Of a stretch of DNA of 64,000 nucleotides, positions 34,265 to 42,387 are shown piece by piece. The first letter of the stretch is position 1, and each line of letters opens with the position of its first letter. Position numbers and translations under genes: made by a program. The notes under the pieces were generated by a model that saw only the letters and a list, made by a program, of their open reading frames with translations, had not been told where the DNA came from and did not search any database. Origin of the DNA: Amycolatopsis roodepoortensis (GTDB lineage Bacteria > Actinomycetota > Actinomycetes > Mycobacteriales > Pseudonocardiaceae); NCBI RefSeq assembly GCF_014873915.1, contig NZ_JADBEJ010000005.1, positions 3,640,073-3,704,072 of the forward strand. The letters are read 5' to 3'.

Positions 34265-36135
34265 CACTGCACTCCGAGCTCGGTCAACGTGCCGGTCAGG
34301 ATTTCCAGGGCGTCGCAGCCCGTGTACAGGTAGCCCGTGACGTCCGGGTGGTCGCCGGGTTTACCGGCGAGCAGCACCGACGTGGCACCGGCTTCCTTCA
34401 GGGCCTTCGCGACGCTGCCGGCTTCCTCCGCGTAGGAGGTATTGCTTCCGCAGAGGCAGGCGATCTTCGTTCCGCTGGCCCGGAATTCCGCGATGACGTC
34501 CTCTGGCGCACCGGGGTTCACGGCCTCGATCCCGCCAGCCTGGAACAGGTTCGCCGCGAAACTCGCCCGCGCGGTGTGCGCCGCGACCGGGCCGAGCGTG
34601 GCGAGGAAGACGCGAGGACGGCTCGGATGCGCGTCCGCGCGGTCCCGCAGGGCCTCGAACGCTTCGGCGTACCGGTGCCGCGGCAGGCCGCCGCCCGGCA
34701 GGTCTTCGACGGCGTCGCGGACGACCGCTTTCTCCGTCAGGTTGGGGAATTCGCTGACGCCGGTGATCGGATCACGCCGGGTCGCGAGCCGCTTCGACCG
34801 CTTCTCCCAGGTCTCGGCGAGCCGCGCGGCGAGCGCGCCGGAGGCCAGTTCGGCCTCGATCCCGCCCGCCGCTTCGATGGCGGTGAACTCGCGCCACGCG
34901 GCCTTGGCCAAGTCCTCGGTGAGGTTCTCGACGTACCAGGAGCCGCCGGCCGGGTCGATGACACCGGCCAGTTTGGACTCCTCCAGCAGCACCGCGTGCG
35001 TGTTGCGCGCGATCCGCGCGGAGAACGCGTCCGGCTGACCGATCGCGGCGTCGAACGGGAGCACGGTGATCGCGTCCGCGCCACCGACCCCGGCACCGAA
35101 ACAGGCGAGTGTGGTCCGCAGCATGTTCACCCACGGGTCACGCTGGGTCAGCATCGCGGGCGAGGTGACCGCGTGCTGCCGCATCCCGGACGCCTTGCCG
35201 CCGGAAACCTCGGTGACGCGGGCCCAGAGCCGCCGCGCGGCACGGAACTTGGCGATCGTGAGGAACTGGTCGGCGGTGGCGGCGAGCCGGAACTCGATCT
35301 GACCCGCGGCGGTGTCGACGTCCAGCCCCGCTTCGGTGAGCGCCCGCAGGTACGCGACGCCCGCGGCGATGGTCGCGCCGAGTTCCTGCGCGTCCGAGCC
35401 GCCCGCCTCGTGGAACGGGAGACCGTCGGCGACGATCGTCCGCACCTTCGGGTGACTGACGGCGACCCGCGCCGCCAGTTCCGCGGCGGGGGCGAGCGGA
35501 TGCGCCGAACCGGTGCGCGCGGTCGACCCGATCGGGTCGGCGCCGAGGGTCGCGGTGACCGCGCTCGCCGGGATCTCGCGTTCGGCGAAAAGGGCGAACA
35601 ACTCGTTCGCGGCGGCTTCGTACTCGTCACCCGCGTCGAGGACGACAGGCGCGAGGTCGACGTAGACCTCGTTCAGCGCGTCACCCAGATCGGCGACGGG
35701 GACGCCGGTCGCGCCGGCGCGCAGCCAGATGGAGCTGACGCCGCCTTCGAGGTCGGCGAGGATCGCGGCGTTCGTGGCCTTGGCGTCACGGCGCGCGTAC
35801 CGGGCGCGGACGTCCCAGCCGGTCGTCACCGCGCCCTCGGGCCGGGCGCTTCTCACGAACGGCGGAAGACCGGGGAAACCCGTCCCTTCGACGGCGTCTT
35901 CGGCGGTGTAGAGCGGCTGGATCTCCAGGCCGTCGTACGTCCGGGTGACGAGCTTGCTTTCGGGCAGGCCGTCGAACGACTCGTCGATGGCGCCGCTCTT
36001 GCGCAGCACGCCGGCCACGAGTTCCCGCCACTGGTCCCGGCTCGCTTCCGGGAACTCCGCCGCGAGCTCCAGCTCCTCGGGCGCGTCGGGCTCGCCGCGG
36101 GTCGGCACTGACTCCGTCTCGGCCACTTCCGTCAT
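34264..36135 (-). CDS. mutA: Methylmalonyl-CoA mutase small (beta) subunit
   Basis: 623 residues from the ATG at 36135; an ATG two codons upstream is the alternative. TAGCAT lies 8 nt before 36135, the leaderless spacing. The fold follows the large subunit (DAFSARIARNTHAVLLEESK; VIDPAGGSWYVENLTEDLAK), but the C-terminal domain lacks the D-x-H-x-x-G cobalamin ligand motif, as expected for the non-catalytic chain. First gene of mutA-mutB-meaB. Together with acyl-CoA carboxylase it completes propionyl-CoA conversion to succinyl-CoA. Confidence 0.95.
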   Translation of the reverse strand: MTEVAETESVPTRGEPDAPEELELAAEFPEASRDQWRELVAGVLRKSGAIDESFDGLPESKLVTRTYDGLEIQPLYTAEDAVEGTGFPGLPPFVRSARPEGAVTTGWDVRARYARRDAKATNAAILADLEGGVSSIWLRAGATGVPVADLGDALNEVYVDLAPVVLDAGDEYEAAANELFALFAEREIPASAVTATLGADPIGSTARTGSAHPLAPAAELAARVAVSHPKVRTIVADGLPFHEAGGSDAQELGATIAAGVAYLRALTEAGLDVDTAAGQIEFRLAATADQFLTIAKFRAARRLWARVTEVSGGKASGMRQHAVTSPAMLTQRDPWVNMLRTTLACFGAGVGGADAITVLPFDAAIGQPDAFSARIARNTHAVLLEESKLAGVIDPAGGSWYVENLTEDLAKAAWREFTAIEAAGGIEAELASGALAARLAETWEKRSKRLATRRDPITGVSEFPNLTEKAVVRDAVEDLPGGGLPRHRYAEAFEALRDRADAHPSRPRVFLATLGPVAAHTARASFAANLFQAGGIEAVNPGAPEDVIAEFRASGTKIACLCGSNTSYAEEAGSVAKALKEAGATSVLLAGKPGDHPDVTGYLYTGCDALEILTGTLTELGVQ

Positions 36136-36263
36136 AGCCATCGATGCTAACGGCCCACAAGTGGCGTCACCTGTGACGCTAGTCGCGCCGAGGGGGTGGC
36201 CTGTTCACTCCGACAGGGCACGGCGCATGGGTCCGTCACACGGGCATACGACACAATTGGGCC

Positions 36264-38030
36264 GTGCCGTCCGACACCCCCGAGCCCAGCGAGAGTCCCG
36301 GCGACGAGAAGCGAGTGGTCGCCGGCCGATACCGGTTGCGCTCGGTCATCGGATCAGGGTCGATGGGCACGGTCTGGTCGGCCTACGACGAGTTCCTGCA
36401 CCGCCCCGTCGCGGTCAAGGAGGTCCGCCTCCCGCCCGGCGTCCCGGCCTCGCAGGCCGACGAACTGCGCGAACGGACCCTGCGCGAAGCCCGCGCGATC
36501 GCCGTCCTGAGTCACCCGAACGTGATCATCCTGCACGACGTCGCGCGCGAGAACGACGAGCCGTTCGTGGTCATGGAGCTGCTGCCGTCGCGCAGTCTCG
36601 CGCACATCCTGCGCGACCACGGGCCGCTGACGGTGGAGCAGGCGGCGGCGGTCGGTATCGCGGTGGCGTCCGCGCTCGAAGCCGCGCACGCCGCCGGTAT
36701 CACCCACCGTGACGTCAAACCGGGCAACGTCCTCGTCGCGGGAGACGGCCGCATCAAGCTCACCGACTTCGGCATCGCGCGCAACGTCTCCGAAGCCACC
36801 ATGACCAGGACCGGGATGATGCTGGGCTCGCCCGCCTACATCGCGCCCGAGGTCGCGTCCGGCGGCGCCGTCGTCCCCGCCGCCGACCTATGGGGTCTCG
36901 GCGCGACGCTGTTCGCCGCCATCGAGGGCTCGCCGCCCTACGACGCGGACGGCGACCCGCTCGAAACGGTCGGCAAGGTCGTCAACGGGAAGGTGCCGAA
37001 GCCCGGCCCCGGTCCGCTGGCCGACGTGATCGGCGCGCTCATGAAGAAGGAGCCGTCGAAGCGGATCACCCTGCGCGAGGTGCGGCGACGGCTGTACCCG
37101 TTGCAGGCCAAGACGCTCATCGACCTCTTCCCCGCCGAGCTGTTCCACACGCCCGACGGCAAGAAGACCACCGCGCACCTCGACGCGACCGACACCCAGG
37201 TGATCAAGCCGGTCGCGCCGGAGAAGCCAGGCGAGGGCACGAGTTCCGAACTCGCCGCCGACCCCGGCCCGCTGCCGTTCCTGAACCAGCCCGAGCCGGC
37301 GCCTCCCGTCGAACTCGCGCCGATGCCGACCGTCACGCCGACGCCGCCTCGCCCGCCTGGCCGGTCCACCGTGGCCACCGTGGTGCTGGCGCTCGCGTCG
37401 ATCGTCCTCTTCCTGCTGGCCGCGGGAGGCGGATTCGTACTGGCCAGGGCCGTCGGCGGGCAGGACCTGCGGCCACCGGAGAAGCTGCAGCAGGGCGACA
37501 CGATCGTCACTCAGCCGCCGCCGAAACTGATCACACAGCAGGGTGACGCCAGCACGGTGAACGGCCTCAAGGGCGGCCGGTTCAGCATCGGTGTCCCGGA
37601 AGGCTGGCTGAAGTTCGTCGCGCCGCACGTCACGCGGGGGGTGCCGAGCACCGTGGTCCAGTACGTCTCGCCCGACGGCCGCCAGGTCATCCGGGTCGAG
37701 CGGCTGACCGGTTTCCTGGCCGACAGCCCGCCGCCCGCCTACTTCAGCTGGCTGAAGAGCCAGCATCCGGAGATCGCCCCGATCGGCGACCCCGCCACCG
37801 TGCCCGGCCGGGGCGAGGGCAGCCAGCGGTACACCTACCGGACGACCGAGCGTGCCGCCGGGGGCCGCGACGCCGTGAACGAGAGCATCACGCGCACGAC
37901 GTACATGGACCTGTTCGCCGGCGGCACCGACCTGTGGATCCTCTCGGTGACGTCGCCGATCGAGCAGGAGAACTCGGCGAAGACCGCGATCTTCGAGCCG
38001 GTGGCGCTGTCGTTCATCGTCGACGGCTAG
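36264..38030 (+). CDS. Receptor-type serine/threonine protein kinase
   Basis: 588 residues from a GTG. The kinase domain spans about residues 22-280, with glycine loop GSGSMG at 30-35, ATP lysine K52, catalytic H148-R149-D150 in HRDVKPGN, D168-F169-G170 and GSPAYIAPE. A Pro-rich juxtamembrane segment leads to one membrane helix (370-396) and an extracellular domain of about 190 residues (GGRFSIGVPEGWLKFVAP onward). That domain lacks PASTA repeats, so its ligand is unknown. Divergent from mutA over about 130 bp. Pkn-like, but not assignable to a named kinase. Confidence 0.92.
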   Translation: MPSDTPEPSESPGDEKRVVAGRYRLRSVIGSGSMGTVWSAYDEFLHRPVAVKEVRLPPGVPASQADELRERTLREARAIAVLSHPNVIILHDVARENDEPFVVMELLPSRSLAHILRDHGPLTVEQAAAVGIAVASALEAAHAAGITHRDVKPGNVLVAGDGRIKLTDFGIARNVSEATMTRTGMMLGSPAYIAPEVASGGAVVPAADLWGLGATLFAAIEGSPPYDADGDPLETVGKVVNGKVPKPGPGPLADVIGALMKKEPSKRITLREVRRRLYPLQAKTLIDLFPAELFHTPDGKKTTAHLDATDTQVIKPVAPEKPGEGTSSELAADPGPLPFLNQPEPAPPVELAPMPTVTPTPPRPPGRSTVATVVLALASIVLFLLAAGGGFVLARAVGGQDLRPPEKLQQGDTIVTQPPPKLITQQGDASTVNGLKGGRFSIGVPEGWLKFVAPHVTRGVPSTVVQYVSPDGRQVIRVERLTGFLADSPPPAYFSWLKSQHPEIAPIGDPATVPGRGEGSQRYTYRTTERAAGGRDAVNESITRTTYMDLFAGGTDLWILSVTSPIEQENSAKTAIFEPVALSFIVDG

Positions 38031-38214
38031 CCGGGAGGGGTCCACCGCCCGCCAAGACAGGGTCTCCGTGGCAAGCCGATCACGACGCCGATCGTCCACA
38101 AAGGACTCCGGGACCCCTGGATGCGTCCTATTTGGGCGCTTTGCGCGAGGGTCATGATCGACTCGCGAACCGGCACGTTCGCCTCGCCCCGCACCGACAC
38201 ACCAGAAGCGTCCT

Positions 38215-38886
38215 TCAGTCGCGCTGGGCGAAGTACGCCTTCGACGCACGCTGCTGCGCCAACCTCCGCAACACCGAGAGCAGCCTGTCCCCGAGAAGCG
38301 TCTCCACGACGGCGATCTCGATGATCTGCTCCAGCGACTCGAGCCCGGCGATCGCTTCGAAGTCCAGCTCGGCGGTCCGGTCGGCGATCTCGGCGTAGTC
38401 GTCGAGGTGGTCGAGATACCAGCCGTGCCCGACCTCGCGGATCGTGCACAGGACGCCGACCAGCGCCTGGATGACCAGGTCGTCATCCTTGCAGGGCCAG
38501 CCGCGGCGCTCGGTGAGGTCCCGGACCGTCGCGAGCGCCCATTCGCGGGCTTCGTCGTCGGCGACCTGCCGCGGGGGTGTGATGCTCTGCTGGGCGATGC
38601 CGAGGATGTGGTGGGGACTGGCTTCCCCGGCGTCGACCGCGGCGAGCACCTCGCCGACCGTCGCGAGCGACAGGCCGCCGACCTCCATCAGCGCCCTGAT
38701 CAGCTTGATCCGCTGGACGTGCCCCTCGCCGTACTTCGCCTGGTTGGGGCTGGTCCGCTCGCCCGGCGGGAGCAGCCCTTCCCGCAGGTAGTACTTGATC
38801 GTGGCGACCGGGAGCCCGGCTTTCTCGCTCAGTTCGGCCATCCGCACGCGTGCGTTCTCCGATCTCGGGGACGGTTCCAGGGTCAT
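38215..38886 (-). CDS. MerR-family regulator
   Basis: 223 residues. The winged helix is MAELSEKAGLPVATIKYYLR with EGLLPPGERTSPNQAKYGEG and HVQRIKLIRALMEVGGLSLA. The C-terminal 120 residues are a separate alpha-helical, acidic domain without cysteines, so metal sensing is unlikely. A long inverted repeat lies between it and the divergent membrane protein gene at 38962 and is the likely shared operator. The 184 bp between this gene and the kinase stop show no palindrome, unlike the other convergent gaps. Confidence 0.88.
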   Translation of the reverse strand: MTLEPSPRSENARVRMAELSEKAGLPVATIKYYLREGLLPPGERTSPNQAKYGEGHVQRIKLIRALMEVGGLSLATVGEVLAAVDAGEASPHHILGIAQQSITPPRQVADDEAREWALATVRDLTERRGWPCKDDDLVIQALVGVLCTIREVGHGWYLDHLDDYAEIADRTAELDFEAIAGLESLEQIIEIAVVETLLGDRLLSVLRRLAQQRASKAYFAQRD

Positions 38887-38897
38887 CCCTGAAGATT

Positions 38898-38954
38898 TCT
38901 CAGGATGGATAGCTTAGGTTCCCATAACGGAGAGCTTGACTATCCATTCTGGGA
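38898..38954. promoter_or_regulatory. Inverted repeat between the MerR gene and its divergent operon
   Basis: TCTCAGGATGGATAG at 38898-38912 and CTATCCATTCTGGGA at 38940-38954 are inverted repeats matching at 13 of 15 positions, 27 nt apart. They flank the likely promoters. Two sites, one for each direction of transcription, is a natural reading for an autoregulated MerR protein. Confidence 0.6.
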
Positions 38955-38961
38955 GGGACCC

Positions 38962-39930
38962 ATGACCATCTTGACCGATCTCCGCGAGAGAACCCGCACC
39001 TGGCACCGCGGTTCGTATCGCCTGGCCCAGGCCTTCGCCGTGATCACGGTGCTGTGCGTGCTCGCCATGCTGATCGACCAGCGGACGCTGAACGGCGCGC
39101 CGCTCTGGGCGAAACTGTTCAAATTCGCCGTCTCCGCGGCGCTGTACTTCTTCACCTGGAGCTGGCTCGTCTCGCTCCTGCCGAAGTTCCGGCGGACCGC
39201 GTACTGGCTGACGAACGTCCTCGTCGTGTGCTTCAGCATCGAGTACGCGCTGATGGTGGTCCAGACCGTCCGCGTCCGCGCGAGTCACTTCAACAACGAG
39301 ACCCCGCTGGACGCCACGATCTTCGCCGTCATGGCCGGGACGATCGCCGTGCTGTGGGTGGTCAACCTCGTGCTGACGATCGCCGTCCTGTTCCTCCGGC
39401 TCCCCGATCGGGCGACGGCGTGGGCGGCCAAGATCGGCGCGATCCTCGGCGTGCTCGGGCTCTCGCTGGCCACGCTGATGACCGACCCGACCCCGGAACA
39501 GCAGGCCATGCTCGACGCGACCGGTCAGTCCGCGATGATCGGCGCGCATACCGTCGGGCTCCCCGACGGCGGCCCCGGCCTGCCGATCCTCGGCTGGAGC
39601 ACGGTCGGCGGCGACCTGCGGATCCCGCATTTCCTCGGCCTGCACGGGCTACAGGTCCTCCCCTTGCTCGCGTTCGCCCTCGGCGTCCTGGCGGCGCGCT
39701 ACCCGCGGCTTCGCGACGACGTCCTCAGGCTGCGGCTCGTGGTGATCGCCGGCGCCGGCTACGCGGGCCTTCTCGCCCTGCTCACCTGGCAGGCGCTGCG
39801 CGGCCAATCGATCGTCGCCCCCGACTCCCAGACCCTGACCGCCTTCGCCCTGCTCGTGGCGGGCGTCGCCTTTAGCGGGCTAATCGCGATCGGGCGGCCG
39901 GCGCGGGAGCTGGAGGCATCGTCGCGATGA
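38962..39930 (+). CDS. Multi-pass membrane protein of unknown function
   Basis: 322 residues with about eight membrane helices (AFAVITVLCVLAMLIDQ; FAVSAALYFFTWSWLVSLLP; TIAVLWVVNLVLTIAVLFLR and more). The central HFLGLHGLQVLPLLAFALGV holds two histidines that could face the membrane interior. I recognise no named family. It starts an operon with an ABA4-like protein (ATGA overlap) and the PNP gene, controlled by the divergent MerR. A family B palindrome remnant lies inside the coding sequence near 39871 (encoding FSGLIAI). Confidence 0.8.
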   Translation: MTILTDLRERTRTWHRGSYRLAQAFAVITVLCVLAMLIDQRTLNGAPLWAKLFKFAVSAALYFFTWSWLVSLLPKFRRTAYWLTNVLVVCFSIEYALMVVQTVRVRASHFNNETPLDATIFAVMAGTIAVLWVVNLVLTIAVLFLRLPDRATAWAAKIGAILGVLGLSLATLMTDPTPEQQAMLDATGQSAMIGAHTVGLPDGGPGLPILGWSTVGGDLRIPHFLGLHGLQVLPLLAFALGVLAARYPRLRDDVLRLRLVVIAGAGYAGLLALLTWQALRGQSIVAPDSQTLTAFALLVAGVAFSGLIAIGRPARELEASSR

Positions 39931-40358
39931 GCGTCGAGACGCTGTTCACCTGGACCTTCCCGCTGGCGACGCCGTTCTGGCTGCTGATGATCTTCCTGCC
40001 GGGCTGGTCGTGGACCCGCCGGATCATGGCCTCGCCCTGGACGCCGCTGCTGCCGCTGATCCCGTACTTCGTGCTCGCCATCGCGCATCTCGGCGAACTC
40101 TGGACCGCGGTGAGCAGACCCGACCTCGACGTGCTGAGCGCGTTCACCGGCACGCCGTACGGGGCGGCCACGATCTGGGCCCATCTGATCGCCTTCGACC
40201 TGTTCATCGCCCGCTGGATGTACCTCGAATCCCGCGAGCACCGGATCCACCCGCTGGTGACCGGCCCGATCCTGGCGCTCACGATCTTCCTGTCCCCGTT
40301 CGGGCTGGTGGCGTTCCTGCTCGTGAGAACCGTCCGGATACGCTCGTCGCATGAGTGA
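39927..40358 (+). CDS. ABA4-like (DUF4281) membrane protein
   Basis: 143 residues with four membrane helices. ATPFWLLMIFLPGWSWTRRI and HLIAFDLFIARWMYLESRE are the conserved parts of the ABA4-like family, named after a plant neoxanthin-synthesis protein. In bacteria the function is unknown. Overlaps both neighbours (ATGA with the upstream gene, 8 nt with the PNP gene), so it is translationally coupled in the operon. Confidence 0.85.
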   Translation: MSVETLFTWTFPLATPFWLLMIFLPGWSWTRRIMASPWTPLLPLIPYFVLAIAHLGELWTAVSRPDLDVLSAFTGTPYGAATIWAHLIAFDLFIARWMYLESREHRIHPLVTGPILALTIFLSPFGLVAFLLVRTVRIRSSHE

Positions 40359-41136
40359 GAACGAGGTCGCGGCGGCCGCCGCCATCGCCGAACGCACCGG
40401 CGTCGAGAAGCACGACATCGCCGTCGTGCTGGGTTCGGGCTGGCGCCCGGCGGCGGACGTCATCGGGGAGCCCGAAGCGGAGATCCCGCTGGGCGAACTG
40501 CCCGGATTCGTCGCGCCGGGCGCGGTCGGGCACGGGGGCACCGTCCGATCGGTCCGCGTCGGCGAGAAGCGCGCGCTGATCCTGCTGGGCCGCACGCATT
40601 TCTACGAGGGCAAGGGGATCGACCCGGTCGTGCACAACGTCCGCACCGCCGCGGCGGCGGGCGCCAGGACGGTGCTGCTGACCAACGCCGCGGGCGGCCT
40701 GCGCGAGGGCTTCCGGGTCGGGCAGCCGGTGCTGATCTCCGACCACCTGAACCTGACCGCGCGCTCGCCGATCGTCGGCGCGAACTTCGTCGACCTGACG
40801 GATCTGTACGCGAAGCGGCTGCGCGACCTCGCCCGCGAGATCGACCCTTCGCTGGAAGAAGGGGTCTACGCGGGGCTGACCGGGCCGCATTTCGAGACGC
40901 CCGCGGAGATCCACATGCTGCGGACGCTCGGCGCCGACCTCGTCGGCATGTCGACGGTGCTGGAGGCCATCGCCGCCCGCGCCGCCGGGGTCGAGGTGTT
41001 CGGGCTTTCGCTGGTCACCAACCTGGCGGCCGGGATGACCGGGGAACCGCTGAACCACGAAGAGGTCCTGGAGGCGGGACGCCAGTCCGCCACCCGCATG
41101 GGCACCCTGCTCAAGGAACTCGTCGCCCGCGCCTGA
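40351..41136 (+). CDS. Purine nucleoside phosphorylase (trimeric type)
   Basis: 261 residues. PNP motifs: IAVVLGSGWRPAADVI phosphate loop, GRTHFYEGKG, TNAAGGLREGFRVGQPVLIS, GLTGPHFETPAEIHMLRTLG and GMSTVLEAIAARAAG, then the base-binding LVTNLAAGM. It splits purine (deoxy)nucleosides with phosphate for salvage. M. tuberculosis deoD (Rv3307), of the same trimeric type, is likewise followed by pmmB and upp. Here pmmB follows after a glycosyltransferase, and upp is about 14 kb away. Confidence 0.93.
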   Translation: MSENEVAAAAAIAERTGVEKHDIAVVLGSGWRPAADVIGEPEAEIPLGELPGFVAPGAVGHGGTVRSVRVGEKRALILLGRTHFYEGKGIDPVVHNVRTAAAAGARTVLLTNAAGGLREGFRVGQPVLISDHLNLTARSPIVGANFVDLTDLYAKRLRDLAREIDPSLEEGVYAGLTGPHFETPAEIHMLRTLGADLVGMSTVLEAIAARAAGVEVFGLSLVTNLAAGMTGEPLNHEEVLEAGRQSATRMGTLLKELVARA

Positions 41137-41145
41137 CATCCCTTT

Positions 41146-41200
41146 GCGCGTGAAGGCCCCCTTCCCTCGGCTGAGCCGAGGGAAGGGGGCCTTCACGCGC
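41146..41200. repeat. 55-bp palindrome, family A copy 3
   Basis: Same element as at 12945 with perfect arms. It lies between the convergent PNP and glycosyltransferase genes and ends 4 nt before the stop of the latter. Confidence 0.9.
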
Positions 41201-41203
41201 TTC

Positions 41204-42358
41204 TCAGCCGGCGAACTCGGGAAGCCGCTGAGCGACCTCCGCGGGTGACGGCATCGCGGCGACCTCGTCGGCGAGTTTCCGCGCCGCGCCGAGCACCGCT
41301 TCGTCGGCGAGCAGCTTTCGCGCCTGCTCGAAGATGACGTCCTCGACGGCGTCGCCACCGAGCAGCCGCGCGCCCACACCGGCCGCGACCACGGCTTCGG
41401 CGTTCGTGAACTGGTCCGCCCCCTGCGGCAGCACCAGCTGCGGCAGCCCGGCGCCGAAGGCCCCCAGCGTCGTCCCGCTGCCGCCGTGGTGGACCACGAG
41501 ATCGACGTGCGGCAGGAGGTCGACCTGCGGCACCCACACCTCGACGCGGACGTTGCCGGGGACTTCACCCAGCTGCTCCGGCTGCACCGTCGGCCCCGCC
41601 GCGACGATGACGTCCGCGTCGATCCGCGCCAGCCCGCCGATAGCCCGCTTCAACACGTCCTCGTCACCGAAAGCGGTGCCGAGGGTGAGATAGATCAGCG
41701 GACGGCTCGTGTCCCGCCCCGCCACGCCCACCGGGAGATCTCCCGGCTCCGCCCAGCCGACGGGACGCAACGGGATCCTGTTCGCTTTCGCCAGGAAATC
41801 GGGCGCCTGCACCGATTCCGGGCAGATGTCGACGACCGGGTCGCCGAAGGACGGCAGCGTCACGCCCTCGAAACCGACCTCCGCCGCGAATTCCGCGAGA
41901 CGGCCGTGGATGACGTCCATGAGCTCGTCCGGCGAGAACCGGCCGAAACCGTGCCCGATCGCGGGGATTCCGGCGAGCCGGGCGGCGATGGCGCCCCCGG
42001 CGTTGCCGCTTTCGTAGACGACGAGATCGGGACGGTGCCGCTCCAGCACCGGCATGAGATCGGCGACGAACCGCCGCGGCAGCACGTTCCCGAAAACCTG
42101 CCCGATGACCGGATAGAAGGACTCGGGAGGGGCGTCCTTGGCACGGGGCTGAGCGTCGGGGCCGAAGAACGAGGCGAACGCCTCGTGCATGCCGAATCCG
42201 GCGCTTTCCGTGGCCAGCCCGGCCTTTTCGACCACCGGGAGCATGTCGTCACCCGTGGCGAACAGGACTTCGTGCCCGGCGTCGCGAGCGGCGACGGCGA
42301 GCGGTAGTAGGGGATAGAGATGACCATGACTCACCAGAGAAGTGAAGATCAATCGCAC
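41204..42358 (-). CDS. UGT/MGT-type glycosyltransferase
   Basis: About 384 residues. GT1 (GT-B fold) architecture: N-terminal FTSLVSHGHLYPLLPLAVAA, C-terminal nucleotide-sugar region VWVPQVDLLPHVDLVVHHGG with SGTTLGAFGAGLPQLVLPQG and ADQFTNAEAVV. The family glycosylates macrolides, phenolics and other small lipophilic acceptors, and could act in detoxification or secondary metabolism. No biosynthetic cluster is adjacent. Start choice is uncertain: GTG at 42358 gives the usual VRLIFTS, while a TTG at 42352 has better ribosome-site spacing. Confidence 0.88.
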   Translation of the reverse strand: MRLIFTSLVSHGHLYPLLPLAVAARDAGHEVLFATGDDMLPVVEKAGLATESAGFGMHEAFASFFGPDAQPRAKDAPPESFYPVIGQVFGNVLPRRFVADLMPVLERHRPDLVVYESGNAGGAIAARLAGIPAIGHGFGRFSPDELMDVIHGRLAEFAAEVGFEGVTLPSFGDPVVDICPESVQAPDFLAKANRIPLRPVGWAEPGDLPVGVAGRDTSRPLIYLTLGTAFGDEDVLKRAIGGLARIDADVIVAAGPTVQPEQLGEVPGNVRVEVWVPQVDLLPHVDLVVHHGGSGTTLGAFGAGLPQLVLPQGADQFTNAEAVVAAGVGARLLGGDAVEDVIFEQARKLLADEAVLGAARKLADEVAAMPSPAEVAQRLPEFAG

Positions 42359-42387
42359 CCTCCCCAACGTACCCGTAGGCTGACTCG

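Noticed and set aside
36888..38486. A 532-codon minus-strand frame under the kinase gene
   Set aside because: It is antisense to a kinase with all catalytic motifs, and its translation is repetitive Arg-rich shadow.
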